From: CAUTXO01 sp963542625
GTDB lineage: Bacteria; Campylobacterota; Campylobacteria; Campylobacterales; SZUA-545
Assembly: GCA_963542625.1 (NCBI GenBank)
Contig: CAUTXO010000040.1
Span: 1 to 13,514, forward strand
Length of the DNA stretch: 13,514 nucleotides
Direction: 5' to 3'
The notes beneath the pieces are model-generated. The model saw only the letters and a program-made list of their open reading frames with translations. It did no database searches and was not told the DNA's origin. How positions within the stretch are numbered: position 1 is the first letter of the stretch; every line of letters begins with the position of its first letter. Below are positions 6,394 to 13,467 of this stretch, one piece after another. The translations under genes and the position numbers were made by a program.

Positions 6394-7272
6394 TTATTTT
6401 ACTATTAAACCGTCGTTGTCAAAGTCAAAGACACCTACGAAAAATTCGCGGAACTTCTCTTGCAAGATCTCTTTTGCTTTTTGCGCGCCGTCTTTGTAAA
6501 AGAGGCTAAACATACTAGAACCACTGCCTGAGAGCGTGCTCATAAGCGCTCCGTTTTCAAGCGCCGTTTTTTGAATATCAAACAAAACGGGCACGGCGCT
6601 CATACGTTTTGTTTGGTGCAAGAGATCTTGGGAAGCGTCTCTTAGCAACAAATAATTTTGCGTTATAAAAGCCGCCGTTAAAAGCGACGAGCGCGAGATG
6701 TTAAAAACCGCGTTTTGCAAGCTAAGGGTTTTTTCTAGGGCGTCGCGGCTTTTTTTCGTGGAGATAAAAACGTTTGGAACAACGATTAGCGCCTTTACCT
6801 TTTGGCTTATTGGTGCCTTGATTTTTCTAACCTTTTTGTTTTTGACGATAGCCACGCAAAAGCCGCCAAAGACCGTCGGCGTGATGTTGTCGGGGTGGTT
6901 TTCGTAAAACAGGGCTTCGTTTAAGATCTTATCCTTGCCGCACGGGATATTTGCCATTTTATACGCCGCTGCAATGGCGCCGACGATTGCTGCTGATGAG
7001 CTGCCAAGCCCGCGTGAGATGGGGATCTTGTTGTTAAAAACAAAACGGAAAGCGCGTTTTTCTCCCGTTAATTTTGCGTATTTTTCGTAAAAGATCTTGA
7101 CGAATATATTGTCCGTCTTGCGTTTTAAAAACTCGCCGCCTTCGCCGTGAATGGATACGCTCAAAAATTTTGACGGCTTGATTTCTATCTCGTTTCTTAG
7201 GTTTATGGCTAGGCCCAAAGTATCAAAGCCCGGCCCTAAATTAGCACTTGTAGCTGGAACGCTTACTCTCAA
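6394..7272 (-). CDS. thrB: Homoserine kinase
   Basis: ThrB phosphorylates homoserine with ATP, the step before threonine synthase. The 292-residue protein is a clear GHMP kinase. It opens with RVSVPATSANLGPGFDTLGLA, carries the ATP-binding glycine/serine loop PISRGLGSSSAAIVGA at 84-99, and has the C-terminal GHMP motif STLSGSGSSMF near residue 245. The segment NEALFYENHPDNITPTVFGG is also typical of homoserine kinases, with the substrate-binding NITPTVFGG. The start is a TTG at 7270-7272 with AAAGGA about 6-7 nt upstream; beginning there preserves the family N-terminus. It is 9 bp after the tsaB-like gene. Length and motifs are normal. Confidence 0.95.
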   Translation of the reverse strand: MRVSVPATSANLGPGFDTLGLAINLRNEIEIKPSKFLSVSIHGEGGEFLKRKTDNIFVKIFYEKYAKLTGEKRAFRFVFNNKIPISRGLGSSSAAIVGAIAAAYKMANIPCGKDKILNEALFYENHPDNITPTVFGGFCVAIVKNKKVRKIKAPISQKVKALIVVPNVFISTKKSRDALEKTLSLQNAVFNISRSSLLTAAFITQNYLLLRDASQDLLHQTKRMSAVPVLFDIQKTALENGALMSTLSGSGSSMFSLFYKDGAQKAKEILQEKFREFFVGVFDFDNDGLIVK

Positions 7273-7281
7273 AAAAATCCT

Positions 7282-7761
7282 TTACACAGGCGGTGTTATG
7301 TAGATTGGCTCGCCGCCTAGCACAAAGCCGCTTGTATCTAGCACCGGTGGCAATTCAAAGGGCGCTGGTGCAAGATCTGGTGCAAGATCTGGCGTAAGAT
7401 CTGCTTGTTTTATTGCCACGCCGCCACGCACGTTTGCTTCTTGGACGAAAAACGATCTGCCCATAGCCTTGATCGGCGCGCCACCATTAAAGCAAAAGCC
7501 GCTAGCTGCGTAGAGTTTAAAGCCCGCCACGCCCGATAAAACACTAAAAAACACGTAGGCAAGCTTGATAGACATATAAGATCCGGGCGTGTTTATGTAA
7601 GTTACGCTCCCTATTTTTTGCGTTTGCATAAGGCGCGCAAAAACTCTAGGCAACTCGTCGCTAATCTTGCCACCTAGCCTAACGCTGCTAGCAAGCGCGC
7701 CGCTTTCATAGATCCCAAGCACAGGCGGGGTGGCGATGTTTAAAAAAAGCACGTCTATCAT
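7282..7761 (-). CDS. tsaB: TsaB-like protein (tRNA t6A modification)
   Basis: This 159-residue protein resembles the short TsaB-like proteins found between lpxC and thrB in Campylobacter. TsaB is the non-catalytic partner of TsaD in forming threonylcarbamoyladenosine at position 37 of ANN-decoding tRNAs. Evidence is an N-terminal strand LFLNIATPPVLGIYE, the family loop INTPGSYMSIKLAYVF at about 56-71 (compare GPGSFTGLR in TsaB), and the gene order. It is shorter than E. coli TsaB and lacks its C-terminal half. At about residues 121-132 it carries DLTPDLAPDLAP, encoded by three 12-bp units each containing AGATCT. The ATG overlaps lpxC by 4 bp. The family call is moderate because the protein is divergent. 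Confidence 0.7.
   Translation of the reverse strand: MIDVLFLNIATPPVLGIYESGALASSVRLGGKISDELPRVFARLMQTQKIGSVTYINTPGSYMSIKLAYVFFSVLSGVAGFKLYAASGFCFNGGAPIKAMGRSFFVQEANVRGGVAIKQADLTPDLAPDLAPAPFELPPVLDTSGFVLGGEPIYITPPV
7371..7406. repeat. Three 12-bp AGATCT units inside the tsaB-like gene
   Basis: Three tandem units lie at 7371-7382, 7383-7394 and 7395-7406. The first two differ at one base (CAAGATCTGGTG, CAAGATCTGGCG); the third is more diverged (TAAGATCTGCTT). Each contains AGATCT, and the 12-bp length keeps the frame, adding PDLA-type tetrapeptides. This is a small in-gene version of the array at 2428-3252. Confidence 0.9.
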
Positions 7762-8603
7762 TTGGCTTCTACTATCTCGTAAGCGGTTTTGTCCGCTAGC
7801 AACTTTTTAACAAGCAAGTGGTTTAAATGGTGGCTGCCCGCAAAGGAGCTATACCGCGCCACGAAAGGCATATTAATAAAACTCATATCGCCGATGGCGT
7901 CAAGGATCTTATGCCTAACAAACTCATCTTTAAAGCGCAAACCTTCGTTATTTAGCACCTTTTTTTCATCAAGCCCGATGACGTTATTTAGCGTCGCGCC
8001 CTTACCCTTGCCGATGGATTTTAGGTAGTTTAGCTCGTGCAAAAAGCCAAACGTGCGCGCGCGCGAGATCTCGCGGACGTAATTTTGCGTGGTGAATTCA
8101 AAGCTAAACGCCTGCTCTTTAATCATCGGGTGGTCGAAGTTTATTTTAAAGTCAAAAACCGTTTTGCGGCTTGGCTCAAGGCGCACGAATTTTTGCTCGT
8201 CGCTCACCTCAACCGCTTTTTTTACGACAAGGATCTTCTTTTTTGTCTTTTGCTCTAGCACGCCCGCTTCATCAAGCATCATACAAAAGCCCGCGCTACT
8301 GCCATCAAGCGTTGGGATCTCTTCGTTGTCAATCTCAATTACAATGTTATCAATCCCATACGCCATAATCGCTGAAAGCAGGTGCTCTATGGTAGAAACC
8401 GCCACGCCGTCTTTGCCGATGATCGTCGCAAGCTTTGTGCCGACGACGTTCTCCACTTTAAGCGGGATCTTGACGTTTTTATCCGTGCGGTAAAAGACGA
8501 TCCCGCCGCTAGCAGCAGGCGCTAAGCGCATAGAAACACCAACGCCCGTGTGAAGCCCAATGCCAAAAACATCAGCCGGTTTTGCGATGGTTTTTTTAAA
8601 CAT
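7758..8603 (-). CDS. lpxC: UDP-3-O-acyl-N-acetylglucosamine deacetylase
   Basis: LpxC is the zinc deacetylase that commits UDP-3-O-acyl-GlcNAc to lipid A synthesis, so the cell makes a Gram-negative outer membrane. I start at the ATG at 8601-8603, one codon inside a possible TTG, because AAAGG lies 6 nt upstream and the family N-terminus is M-x-K-x-T-I-x-x-P. The 281-residue protein shows the zinc ligands H74 (in STIEHLLSA), H231 and D235 (in RHKILDAIGD), the nearby D239, and the catalytic H258 (in FAGSHHLNH). Other family marks are GIGLHTGV at the N-terminus, PTLDGSSAGF and SRARTFGFLHELNYL. It overlaps the DHH gene by 8 bp and the tsaB-like gene by 4 bp. It is slightly short, but no key residue is missing. 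Confidence 0.97.
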   Translation of the reverse strand: MFKKTIAKPADVFGIGLHTGVGVSMRLAPAASGGIVFYRTDKNVKIPLKVENVVGTKLATIIGKDGVAVSTIEHLLSAIMAYGIDNIVIEIDNEEIPTLDGSSAGFCMMLDEAGVLEQKTKKKILVVKKAVEVSDEQKFVRLEPSRKTVFDFKINFDHPMIKEQAFSFEFTTQNYVREISRARTFGFLHELNYLKSIGKGKGATLNNVIGLDEKKVLNNEGLRFKDEFVRHKILDAIGDMSFINMPFVARYSSFAGSHHLNHLLVKKLLADKTAYEIVEAK

Positions 8604-9507
8604 CAAGCGCCTTTAGCACCTTAGATCTGACAAGATCCAAAGGCTCAGCCAGAAAAAATCCCGCCGCGTTTTTATGCCCGCCGCCGCCAAATTGCGCGGC
8701 AAGCCCTAGCACATCTTGCGCCTTGCTCCTAAAAGACCCTTTAACGCCCGCGCCAACTTCTATCAGCAGCACGGCAACTCTAGCGCGCGCATAACCTAGC
8801 AAAAAATCCGCAATTTCTGACGTGTCTTCGTAATCTTCGTAATCGCCCTTTTTAATGCAAGCAAGAATAACGCTAGCGTCTTTTAAAAGCTCAAAATCGC
8901 GCAGCACCTTGCCAAAAAGCCGCATAGCAGAAAGGCTGAACGAGTATTTTAGCTGGCGCGTTACAAGGGCGGTATCGACGCCAATTTTGCATAGATCTTG
9001 CGCCATTTTAAAGGATCTTTCATTCACGCGCGGGGTGCTAAAAAAGCGCGAGTCAGAAGCTAGCGCAGTGTAGAGTGCTAGCGCGGCTGGTTTATTGATG
9101 GCTAGCCCCGCTTCGCACAAGAATTCATACACCGCTTCAGCCGTGCTTGAGTAGTCCGCCCGCACGATGGAGAGATCTGCAAAGCCGTCGTTGCTAGCGT
9201 GGTGGTCTATGCAAACGCTTTTTTTGCCCGCAAGATCTAAGGCAAGCTTGCCGCGCGATGAAACATCGCAGCAAATCACGAGATCTGCTTCTTTATTAAT
9301 AGCGCGCTTAAATTTATCCGCTGAGTTTAGAAACATCAGGTTTGGCGGCGGCGTATCAACGCAAGCAAGCGAGCATTTTTTGCCGTGCAAAACAAGCGCG
9401 TGGTAAAGCCCTAGCGCAGATCCTATTGTATCGGCGTCGGGCGATTTGTGCGAAACAATGCAAACGTGCGCTGCGGCGTTTATGAGTTCCAAGATCTGTT
9501 TAGTCAA
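8596..9507 (-). CDS. DHH-family phosphoesterase (NrnA-like)
   Basis: This 303-residue protein is a DHH/DHHA1 phosphoesterase, a family of manganese-dependent enzymes that includes NrnA-type nano-RNases and pAp phosphatases. The motifs appear in order: H20 with DAD at 24-26 in SHKSPDADTIGSALGL, CDVSS around D81, the family signature DHHASN at 101-106, and the C-terminal DHHA1 GGGGHKNAAGF. The layout fits the small bacterial NrnA-like group, so cleaning up short oligonucleotides, pAp or cyclic dinucleotide products is plausible. Which substrate it uses cannot be read from the sequence. It begins with TTG at 9505-9507, overlapping the thiG stop as TTGA, and runs 8 bp into lpxC, so translational coupling on both sides is likely. 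Confidence 0.88.
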   Translation of the reverse strand: MTKQILELINAAAHVCIVSHKSPDADTIGSALGLYHALVLHGKKCSLACVDTPPPNLMFLNSADKFKRAINKEADLVICCDVSSRGKLALDLAGKKSVCIDHHASNDGFADLSIVRADYSSTAEAVYEFLCEAGLAINKPAALALYTALASDSRFFSTPRVNERSFKMAQDLCKIGVDTALVTRQLKYSFSLSAMRLFGKVLRDFELLKDASVILACIKKGDYEDYEDTSEIADFLLGYARARVAVLLIEVGAGVKGSFRSKAQDVLGLAAQFGGGGHKNAAGFFLAEPLDLVRSKVLKALDV

Positions 9508-10286
9508 AACTGCACCAGTCCTTCAGAGGGCGATGTAGCGCTTGCGTATGGTTTTTTTGCCATTCGCCCGGCTAAAAAGCTATTCCTGCCCGCTATCACG
9601 GCGTTTTTCATCGCTTGCGCCATTTGCACGGGATCTTTAGCTAGCGCAATGGCTGAATTGCTAAGCACGGCGTCTGCGCCAAGCTCCATTGCGTAACAAG
9701 CATCGCTTGCGCTTCCTATGCCCGCATCAACGATGACGGGGATCTTCACCGCGTCCTTAACAAACGCCACGTTGTAAGGGTTTTGCACGCCAAGCCCGCT
9801 ACCAATGGGCGCGGCAAGGGGCATAACCGCCGCTGCGCCCGCGCTTTCTAGGCGCTTTGCCATAATCGGGTCGTCGTTTGAATACGCTAGCACCGCAAAG
9901 CCTTCGGCGGCTAGGATCTCGCACGCTTTAAGAGTTTCTATAACGTCTGGGTAGAGCGTTTTTTGCGTATCGCCGATGATCTCAAGCTTGATTAGATCTA
10001 GCCCTGTGGCTTCGCGCACGAGACGAAAGGTCGTAATTGCTTCATTGGCATTCACGCAACCCGCGCTATTTGGCAAAAATTTTACGTTTGTATCCTTGAA
10101 ATAATCCGCAAGATTTTCTTTTGAGCCGTCGCTGATGTTTATGCGCCGCACGGCAACGGTGATGAGATCCGCACCGCTTGCTAGCGTGGCTGCGCGCGTG
10201 GTGGCAAAGCTATCATACTTGCCGCTACCAACGATAAGGCGCGATGAAAAAGCCCGCCCCGCTATTTGTAAAGTATCCGCGTCCAT
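9504..10286 (-). CDS. thiG: Thiazole synthase
   Basis: ThiG builds the thiazole phosphate of thiamine from deoxyxylulose phosphate, dehydroglycine and ThiS thiocarboxylate. The frame is open to 10337, but I start at the ATG at 10284-10286, since AAAGGG lies 5 nt upstream and the family begins near DTLQIAGRAFSSRLIVGSGKY. This gives 260 residues, the normal size. Family marks are GSGKY at 20-24, AVRR at 45-48, LPNSAGC, the Schiff-base lysine K100 in LIKLEIIGD, TLYPD at 110-114, YSNDDP, PLAAPIGSGLGVQNP and IVDAGIGSASDA, a TIM-barrel pattern with the phosphate loop. No other thi genes are visible in the window. It is the first gene of the long minus-strand train and overlaps the DHH gene by 4 bp. 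Confidence 0.95.
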   Translation of the reverse strand: MDADTLQIAGRAFSSRLIVGSGKYDSFATTRAATLASGADLITVAVRRINISDGSKENLADYFKDTNVKFLPNSAGCVNANEAITTFRLVREATGLDLIKLEIIGDTQKTLYPDVIETLKACEILAAEGFAVLAYSNDDPIMAKRLESAGAAAVMPLAAPIGSGLGVQNPYNVAFVKDAVKIPVIVDAGIGSASDACYAMELGADAVLSNSAIALAKDPVQMAQAMKNAVIAGRNSFLAGRMAKKPYASATSPSEGLVQF

Positions 10287-10319
10287 TAATGCCCTTTTAA
10301 AATGCGTAAAAATAGCCGT

Positions 10320-10325
10320 ATTATA
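10320..10325 (-). promoter_or_regulatory. -10 box for the thiG-to-ribD gene train
   Basis: The minus strand reads TATAAT, a perfect -10 hexamer, ending 33 nt before the thiG ATG. Transcription would begin around 10313. No clear -35 is visible. On the opposite strand the overlapping bases read TATTAT (10319-10324), so the site could also fire toward the lipoprotein gene. This is the only good promoter candidate I see upstream of the eleven-gene train; internal promoters are not excluded. Confidence 0.5.
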
Positions 10326-10381
10326 CGCGCAAGTCATTTAAGCCACGTTTGCCATAAAGAGACACTTTGATAGAATGCAGC

Positions 10382-10786
10382 GTGAATAAAATTTTGCTCC
10401 TAGTAATTATCCTGTTTTCATCTTGGTTTTCATCGTGTGCGGATAGATCCGAGCGGCTTTTATACTCACAAAAAAGTTGCGAAGCACTTGAGTGGGATCT
10501 TGGCATTGTAGAAAAAGAGATTGCACGCTCTAGGGTTATTGACGCGGGGTTTAAAAAAGACTACACAGGGCTTACAATAACCGGCACGGGAGCTCTTTTA
10601 TCCGCTGCATACATCGCCTTTGCTGGGCTTTCAAATCAATACATTTACGTCTTGCCAGCGCTAACTGTGCTTTATTACAACAAGGGCGTGCGGCATAACG
10701 GGGCGGCTAGCAAGCTTGAAAACCTTACAAACAAAAAAGATATGATTACAGGGCTATTAAAGGAAAAATCGTGCGCAAGGCATTAG
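10382..10786 (+). CDS. Small predicted lipoprotein/membrane protein
   Basis: I do not recognise a named family. With a GTG start at 10382 the product is 134 residues beginning MNKILLLVIILFSSWFSSCAD, which looks like a lipoprotein signal with C19 as the lipidated residue, although the lipobox FSSC is not canonical. A TTG at 10367 in the same frame, four bases after AAGAGA, is an alternative start and would add five residues. The middle has two hydrophobic stretches, about 63-82 (LTITGTGALLSAAYIAFAGL) and 86-100, followed by a basic, polar tail. It overlaps the next gene, an AAA ATPase, by 16 bp, so the two are probably co-transcribed. I recall envelope-protein and AAA-ATPase neighbours in other Campylobacter genomes, but not precisely enough to name this gene. 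Confidence 0.7.
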   Translation: MNKILLLVIILFSSWFSSCADRSERLLYSQKSCEALEWDLGIVEKEIARSRVIDAGFKKDYTGLTITGTGALLSAAYIAFAGLSNQYIYVLPALTVLYYNKGVRHNGAASKLENLTNKKDMITGLLKEKSCARH

Positions 10787-12522
10787 AATTTTTATACGAC
10801 TTTTTGCAAAGCAAGGACATTGAAAAGTCCAAGATCTTCGAGCGGCTAAACTGCACCAAAGACGAAGCGCTAATTTTGCAATATCTCACAAAAGAATACT
10901 TAAAAGGCAACCCGCAAGCTAGCGTTTTTGAGCTCCTTAGCGCCATTTACAAAAAAAACGCGGAATTTTATTTTTTAGAAAAGATCCCGCTTGTGAAAAA
11001 TCTCATCTCCAAAGGCTGGATAAGCCTAAACACGCTAACGCACGCAAAGGTAAATCAGCTTGGCGCGCTTGAAATTTTATACTTTAGCGTTGGGCTTTCG
11101 CCGTTATTTTTAAAGATGATAGAACGCGGGAATTTAGACATTCAAAAGCCAAAGATTATCCCCTATGGCGATAATTTGGAGTATTTACAAGACGAATTTA
11201 CGCGCATTGAGCTTTACCAAACGCTGGCGCAAACAAGGCAAAATCAAGAAAAATCATCGCCTGGATACAAGCGCGTGTTTCAAAAGCTAAAGATCTTAGA
11301 AGAGCAAATCGAGCAAAGGGTGAAAAGATCTAAAGAGATCCCAAAGGCTTATGAATATTTAAACAAACACAAGCTCTCGCGCCAAGAAAAGATAATTTTT
11401 CTAGCGCTTTTAAAGGAAGAATACTCATCCGGCGATGAAAATTTGCACGAGATGAATACGCTTTTAGAGCTAATTAGCCAAGATGAATACGAGAAAATCA
11501 AGAACAGAAGCCTTTTGGAAGAGAGCGCGCCGCTTATTAAAAATCAGATAATTGATTACGACGAGCTTTTTACGACGTTTGGCAGCATAAACCGCTCGTT
11601 TTTCATCACAGAAGACGCCCTAGCTGAGGTCATCAACCCCGCCAAAAAAGAGAAAAAGCAAAAAAGGATCAAGCTAGATACGCTTGTGAAAGAGCAGGAG
11701 ATCTTTGAATTAATCGAGCCTAAAACTTCGCTTGATGACGTGATTTTAAACGCAAAAACCAAAGAAATGATAAGCACCGTCATCAGGCAAATGGATAAGA
11801 CCGTCGCCAACCGCCTAAAAGAATGGGGCATTAAGGACAAAAAAAGCAGCGTTGAGGCTAAGATCTTATTCCACGGCACGCCGGGCACGGGTAAAACGCT
11901 CACGGCGCTTTCAATGGCGCGCGCGCTAAAAAAGCAAATCGTGAGCTTTGATTGCTCCAAGATCCTTTCTATGTATATTGGTGAGAGCGAGAAAAACGTG
12001 CGTAAGATCTTTGACACCTACAAAGAAATCTCGCGCAAATCGCACACAAACCCTGTGCTGCTCTTAGATGAAGCCGACCAATTCCTAAGCGCAAGAACGC
12101 CCGTTGCATCTTCTAGCGCGGACAAAATGCATAACCAAATGCAAAACATCTTCCTAGAAAACATCGAAAAATTCGACGGTGTGCTAATTGCCACGACGAA
12201 TTTGCTAGAGAGCTTCGACCAAGCCTTTTCGCGCCGCTTTAACTACAAAATCAAATTCGAGCGCCCAAGCCTAGAGCAGCGCAAACAGCTGTGGCACAAG
12301 ATGATCCCGCACAACGCCAAAACCGACGATAGCGTCAGTATCGACGAGCTCTCCAAATACGACCTAAGCGGCGGGCAGATCCATTTGATTGTGAAAAACA
12401 CCGCTTTCAAAGTTGCCACTAAATCTGACCCAGTCTTTACGCAAAGCGATTTTGTCGAAAGCATAAAAAAAGAAATATCGGGCAATTTTGGAGAAGAAAG
12501 TGTCGTCGGGTTTTTATCGTAG
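10771..12522 (+). CDS. AAA-family ATPase of unknown function
   Basis: This 583-residue protein has a C-terminal classical AAA ATPase module. Walker A is GTPGTGKT at 369-376, the pore-loop-like MYIGESEKNVR is at 401-411, Walker B is VLLLDEAD at 429-436, and sensor 1 is IATTN at 473-477. The arginines at the subunit interface lie in AFSRRF (R488, R489), and LSGGQIHLIVKN fills the sensor 2 position. The N-terminal 320 residues are charged and mostly helical, with no domain I can name. The architecture suggests a protein-remodelling ATPase, not a protease, because no FtsH-type metalloprotease HExxH or other protease domain follows. GTG at 10771 is the likely start, with AAAGGA 5-6 nt upstream inside the end of the lipoprotein gene. 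A substrate cannot be inferred. Confidence 0.9.
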   Translation: MRKALEFLYDFLQSKDIEKSKIFERLNCTKDEALILQYLTKEYLKGNPQASVFELLSAIYKKNAEFYFLEKIPLVKNLISKGWISLNTLTHAKVNQLGALEILYFSVGLSPLFLKMIERGNLDIQKPKIIPYGDNLEYLQDEFTRIELYQTLAQTRQNQEKSSPGYKRVFQKLKILEEQIEQRVKRSKEIPKAYEYLNKHKLSRQEKIIFLALLKEEYSSGDENLHEMNTLLELISQDEYEKIKNRSLLEESAPLIKNQIIDYDELFTTFGSINRSFFITEDALAEVINPAKKEKKQKRIKLDTLVKEQEIFELIEPKTSLDDVILNAKTKEMISTVIRQMDKTVANRLKEWGIKDKKSSVEAKILFHGTPGTGKTLTALSMARALKKQIVSFDCSKILSMYIGESEKNVRKIFDTYKEISRKSHTNPVLLLDEADQFLSARTPVASSSADKMHNQMQNIFLENIEKFDGVLIATTNLLESFDQAFSRRFNYKIKFERPSLEQRKQLWHKMIPHNAKTDDSVSIDELSKYDLSGGQIHLIVKNTAFKVATKSDPVFTQSDFVESIKKEISGNFGEESVVGFLS

Positions 12523-12645
12523 CGCGGGTGGTGGCTTTGCAAGATCTCGCGCAGGATCTAGATCTCTTAAGTCTCGCGCGGCAATTAACACTTCGCTAAC
12601 AAAAGCCTGCTATAGTAACGCACGACTACAATACAACTCCTTCTA
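12523..12645. other. Short intergenic stretch after the AAA ATPase
   Basis: No gene is supported. Near its start, AGATCT occurs at 12542-12547 and again within AGGATCTAGATCTC at about 12552-12565, flanked by two copies of TCTCGCGC. This is another small cluster of the window's favourite palindrome in non-coding DNA. Confidence 0.6.
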
Positions 12646-12670
12646 CAAACCGCCCGCAAAAGGCGGTTTG
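12646..12670 (+). promoter_or_regulatory. Hairpin over the methyltransferase ribosome-binding site
   Basis: CAAACCGCC (12646-12654) and GGCGGTTTG (12662-12670) form a perfect 9-bp stem with a 7-base loop, CGCAAAA. The 3' arm contains AGGCGG, the only Shine-Dalgarno-like sequence before the TTG start at 12673. The stem is followed by CTTTG, not a run of T, so it is a weak terminator at best. It may end the AAA-gene transcript, hide the ribosome-binding site, or both. Confidence 0.55.
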
Positions 12671-12672
12671 CT

Positions 12673-13467
12673 TTGAAAACAAACCTATCAGCGATTGACT
12701 TTAACGCCCTTTATAAAGAGCAGCGAGCCGCGAGCGGCGCACGCGATAAAACCCCGCAAGACTGGGACAAAAAAGCCCCCGAAATGAACGAGCGCGTGCT
12801 AAAAAGCTCCTATAACGCGGATTTTTTGCGCTGCCTAGATCTTAGCGGCTGCGAGACGCTCATTGACGCGGGCTGCGGCGTGGGAAACCTAACGCGCGAA
12901 TTCGCCCCGCATATGAAAAAAATCTACGCCTTTGATAGCTCAAGCGCGATGCTAGATCTAGCGCGCAAAAATTGTCAAGATCTTAGCGGCGTGGAGTTTT
13001 TTAGCAGGGATCTAAGCGGAGAGTGGAACTTGCCAAAGGCGGATTTGGTGGTGGCGTCAAGATCTCTTGGCGTTTGTGATTTGGCGGCGGCGTTGCAAAA
13101 GGTGCATACGCACGCGCTCAAAAAATGCGCGGTCTCGTTTGTGGCGGGCGCTGGCTTTGCAAACCAAAAAATGCTAGAAGCCATTGGAAAGAGCCCCCGT
13201 GCGCCGCGCCCTGACTACATCTACGCGCTAAACATCTTGCACGCGGCGGGGATTTACGCGCGCGTTTCTTTTGTGAAAACTAAGATTGCAAAAGAGTTTT
13301 TCGACGATTTTGACGACTTTTTGGCTCACGCGCAGTGGCACGCGGACGCTTTGACGAATGAAGAGCGCGCGCGGCTAGAGCATTATTACGCAGGGTTAGA
13401 GAGCGTGGGTGGCAAAAAATACCAAAATGCAGACATCAGCTGGGCGGTTTTGACGTGGGAGAAGTAG
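12673..13467 (+). CDS. Class I SAM-dependent methyltransferase
   Basis: The 264-residue protein has a Rossmann-type methyltransferase fold. Motif I is LIDAGCGVGN at 63-72 and binds S-adenosylmethionine. The acidic residue ending strand 2 is D88 in IYAFDSS. ADLVVASRSLGVCDL, further on, corresponds to motif IV. The N-terminal DFNALYKEQ...DWDKKAPEMNERV region looks like the lead-in of related epsilonproteobacterial methyltransferases, which supports the TTG start at 12673 over the internal ATG at residue 38. The substrate is unknown; a small molecule is possible given the single-domain layout. The gene is on the same strand as the AAA ATPase, with 150 bp and a hairpin between them, so it may be expressed separately. 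Confidence 0.85.
   Translation: MKTNLSAIDFNALYKEQRAASGARDKTPQDWDKKAPEMNERVLKSSYNADFLRCLDLSGCETLIDAGCGVGNLTREFAPHMKKIYAFDSSSAMLDLARKNCQDLSGVEFFSRDLSGEWNLPKADLVVASRSLGVCDLAAALQKVHTHALKKCAVSFVAGAGFANQKMLEAIGKSPRAPRPDYIYALNILHAAGIYARVSFVKTKIAKEFFDDFDDFLAHAQWHADALTNEERARLEHYYAGLESVGGKKYQNADISWAVLTWEK

Noticed and set aside
10287..10337. Longer ThiG N-terminus
   Set aside because: The extra 17 residues are not family-like and would overlap the -10 box; the ATG at 10286 has a good AAAGGG.
11556..12017. 153-codon antisense frame inside the AAA ATPase
   Set aside because: It is a shadow of the coding strand with no domain and lies opposite the Walker motifs.
12488..12676. 62-codon frame across the AAA gene end
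   Set aside because: It begins inside the AAA ATPase, is Arg/Ser-rich because of repeated TCTCGCG words, and runs through the hairpin.
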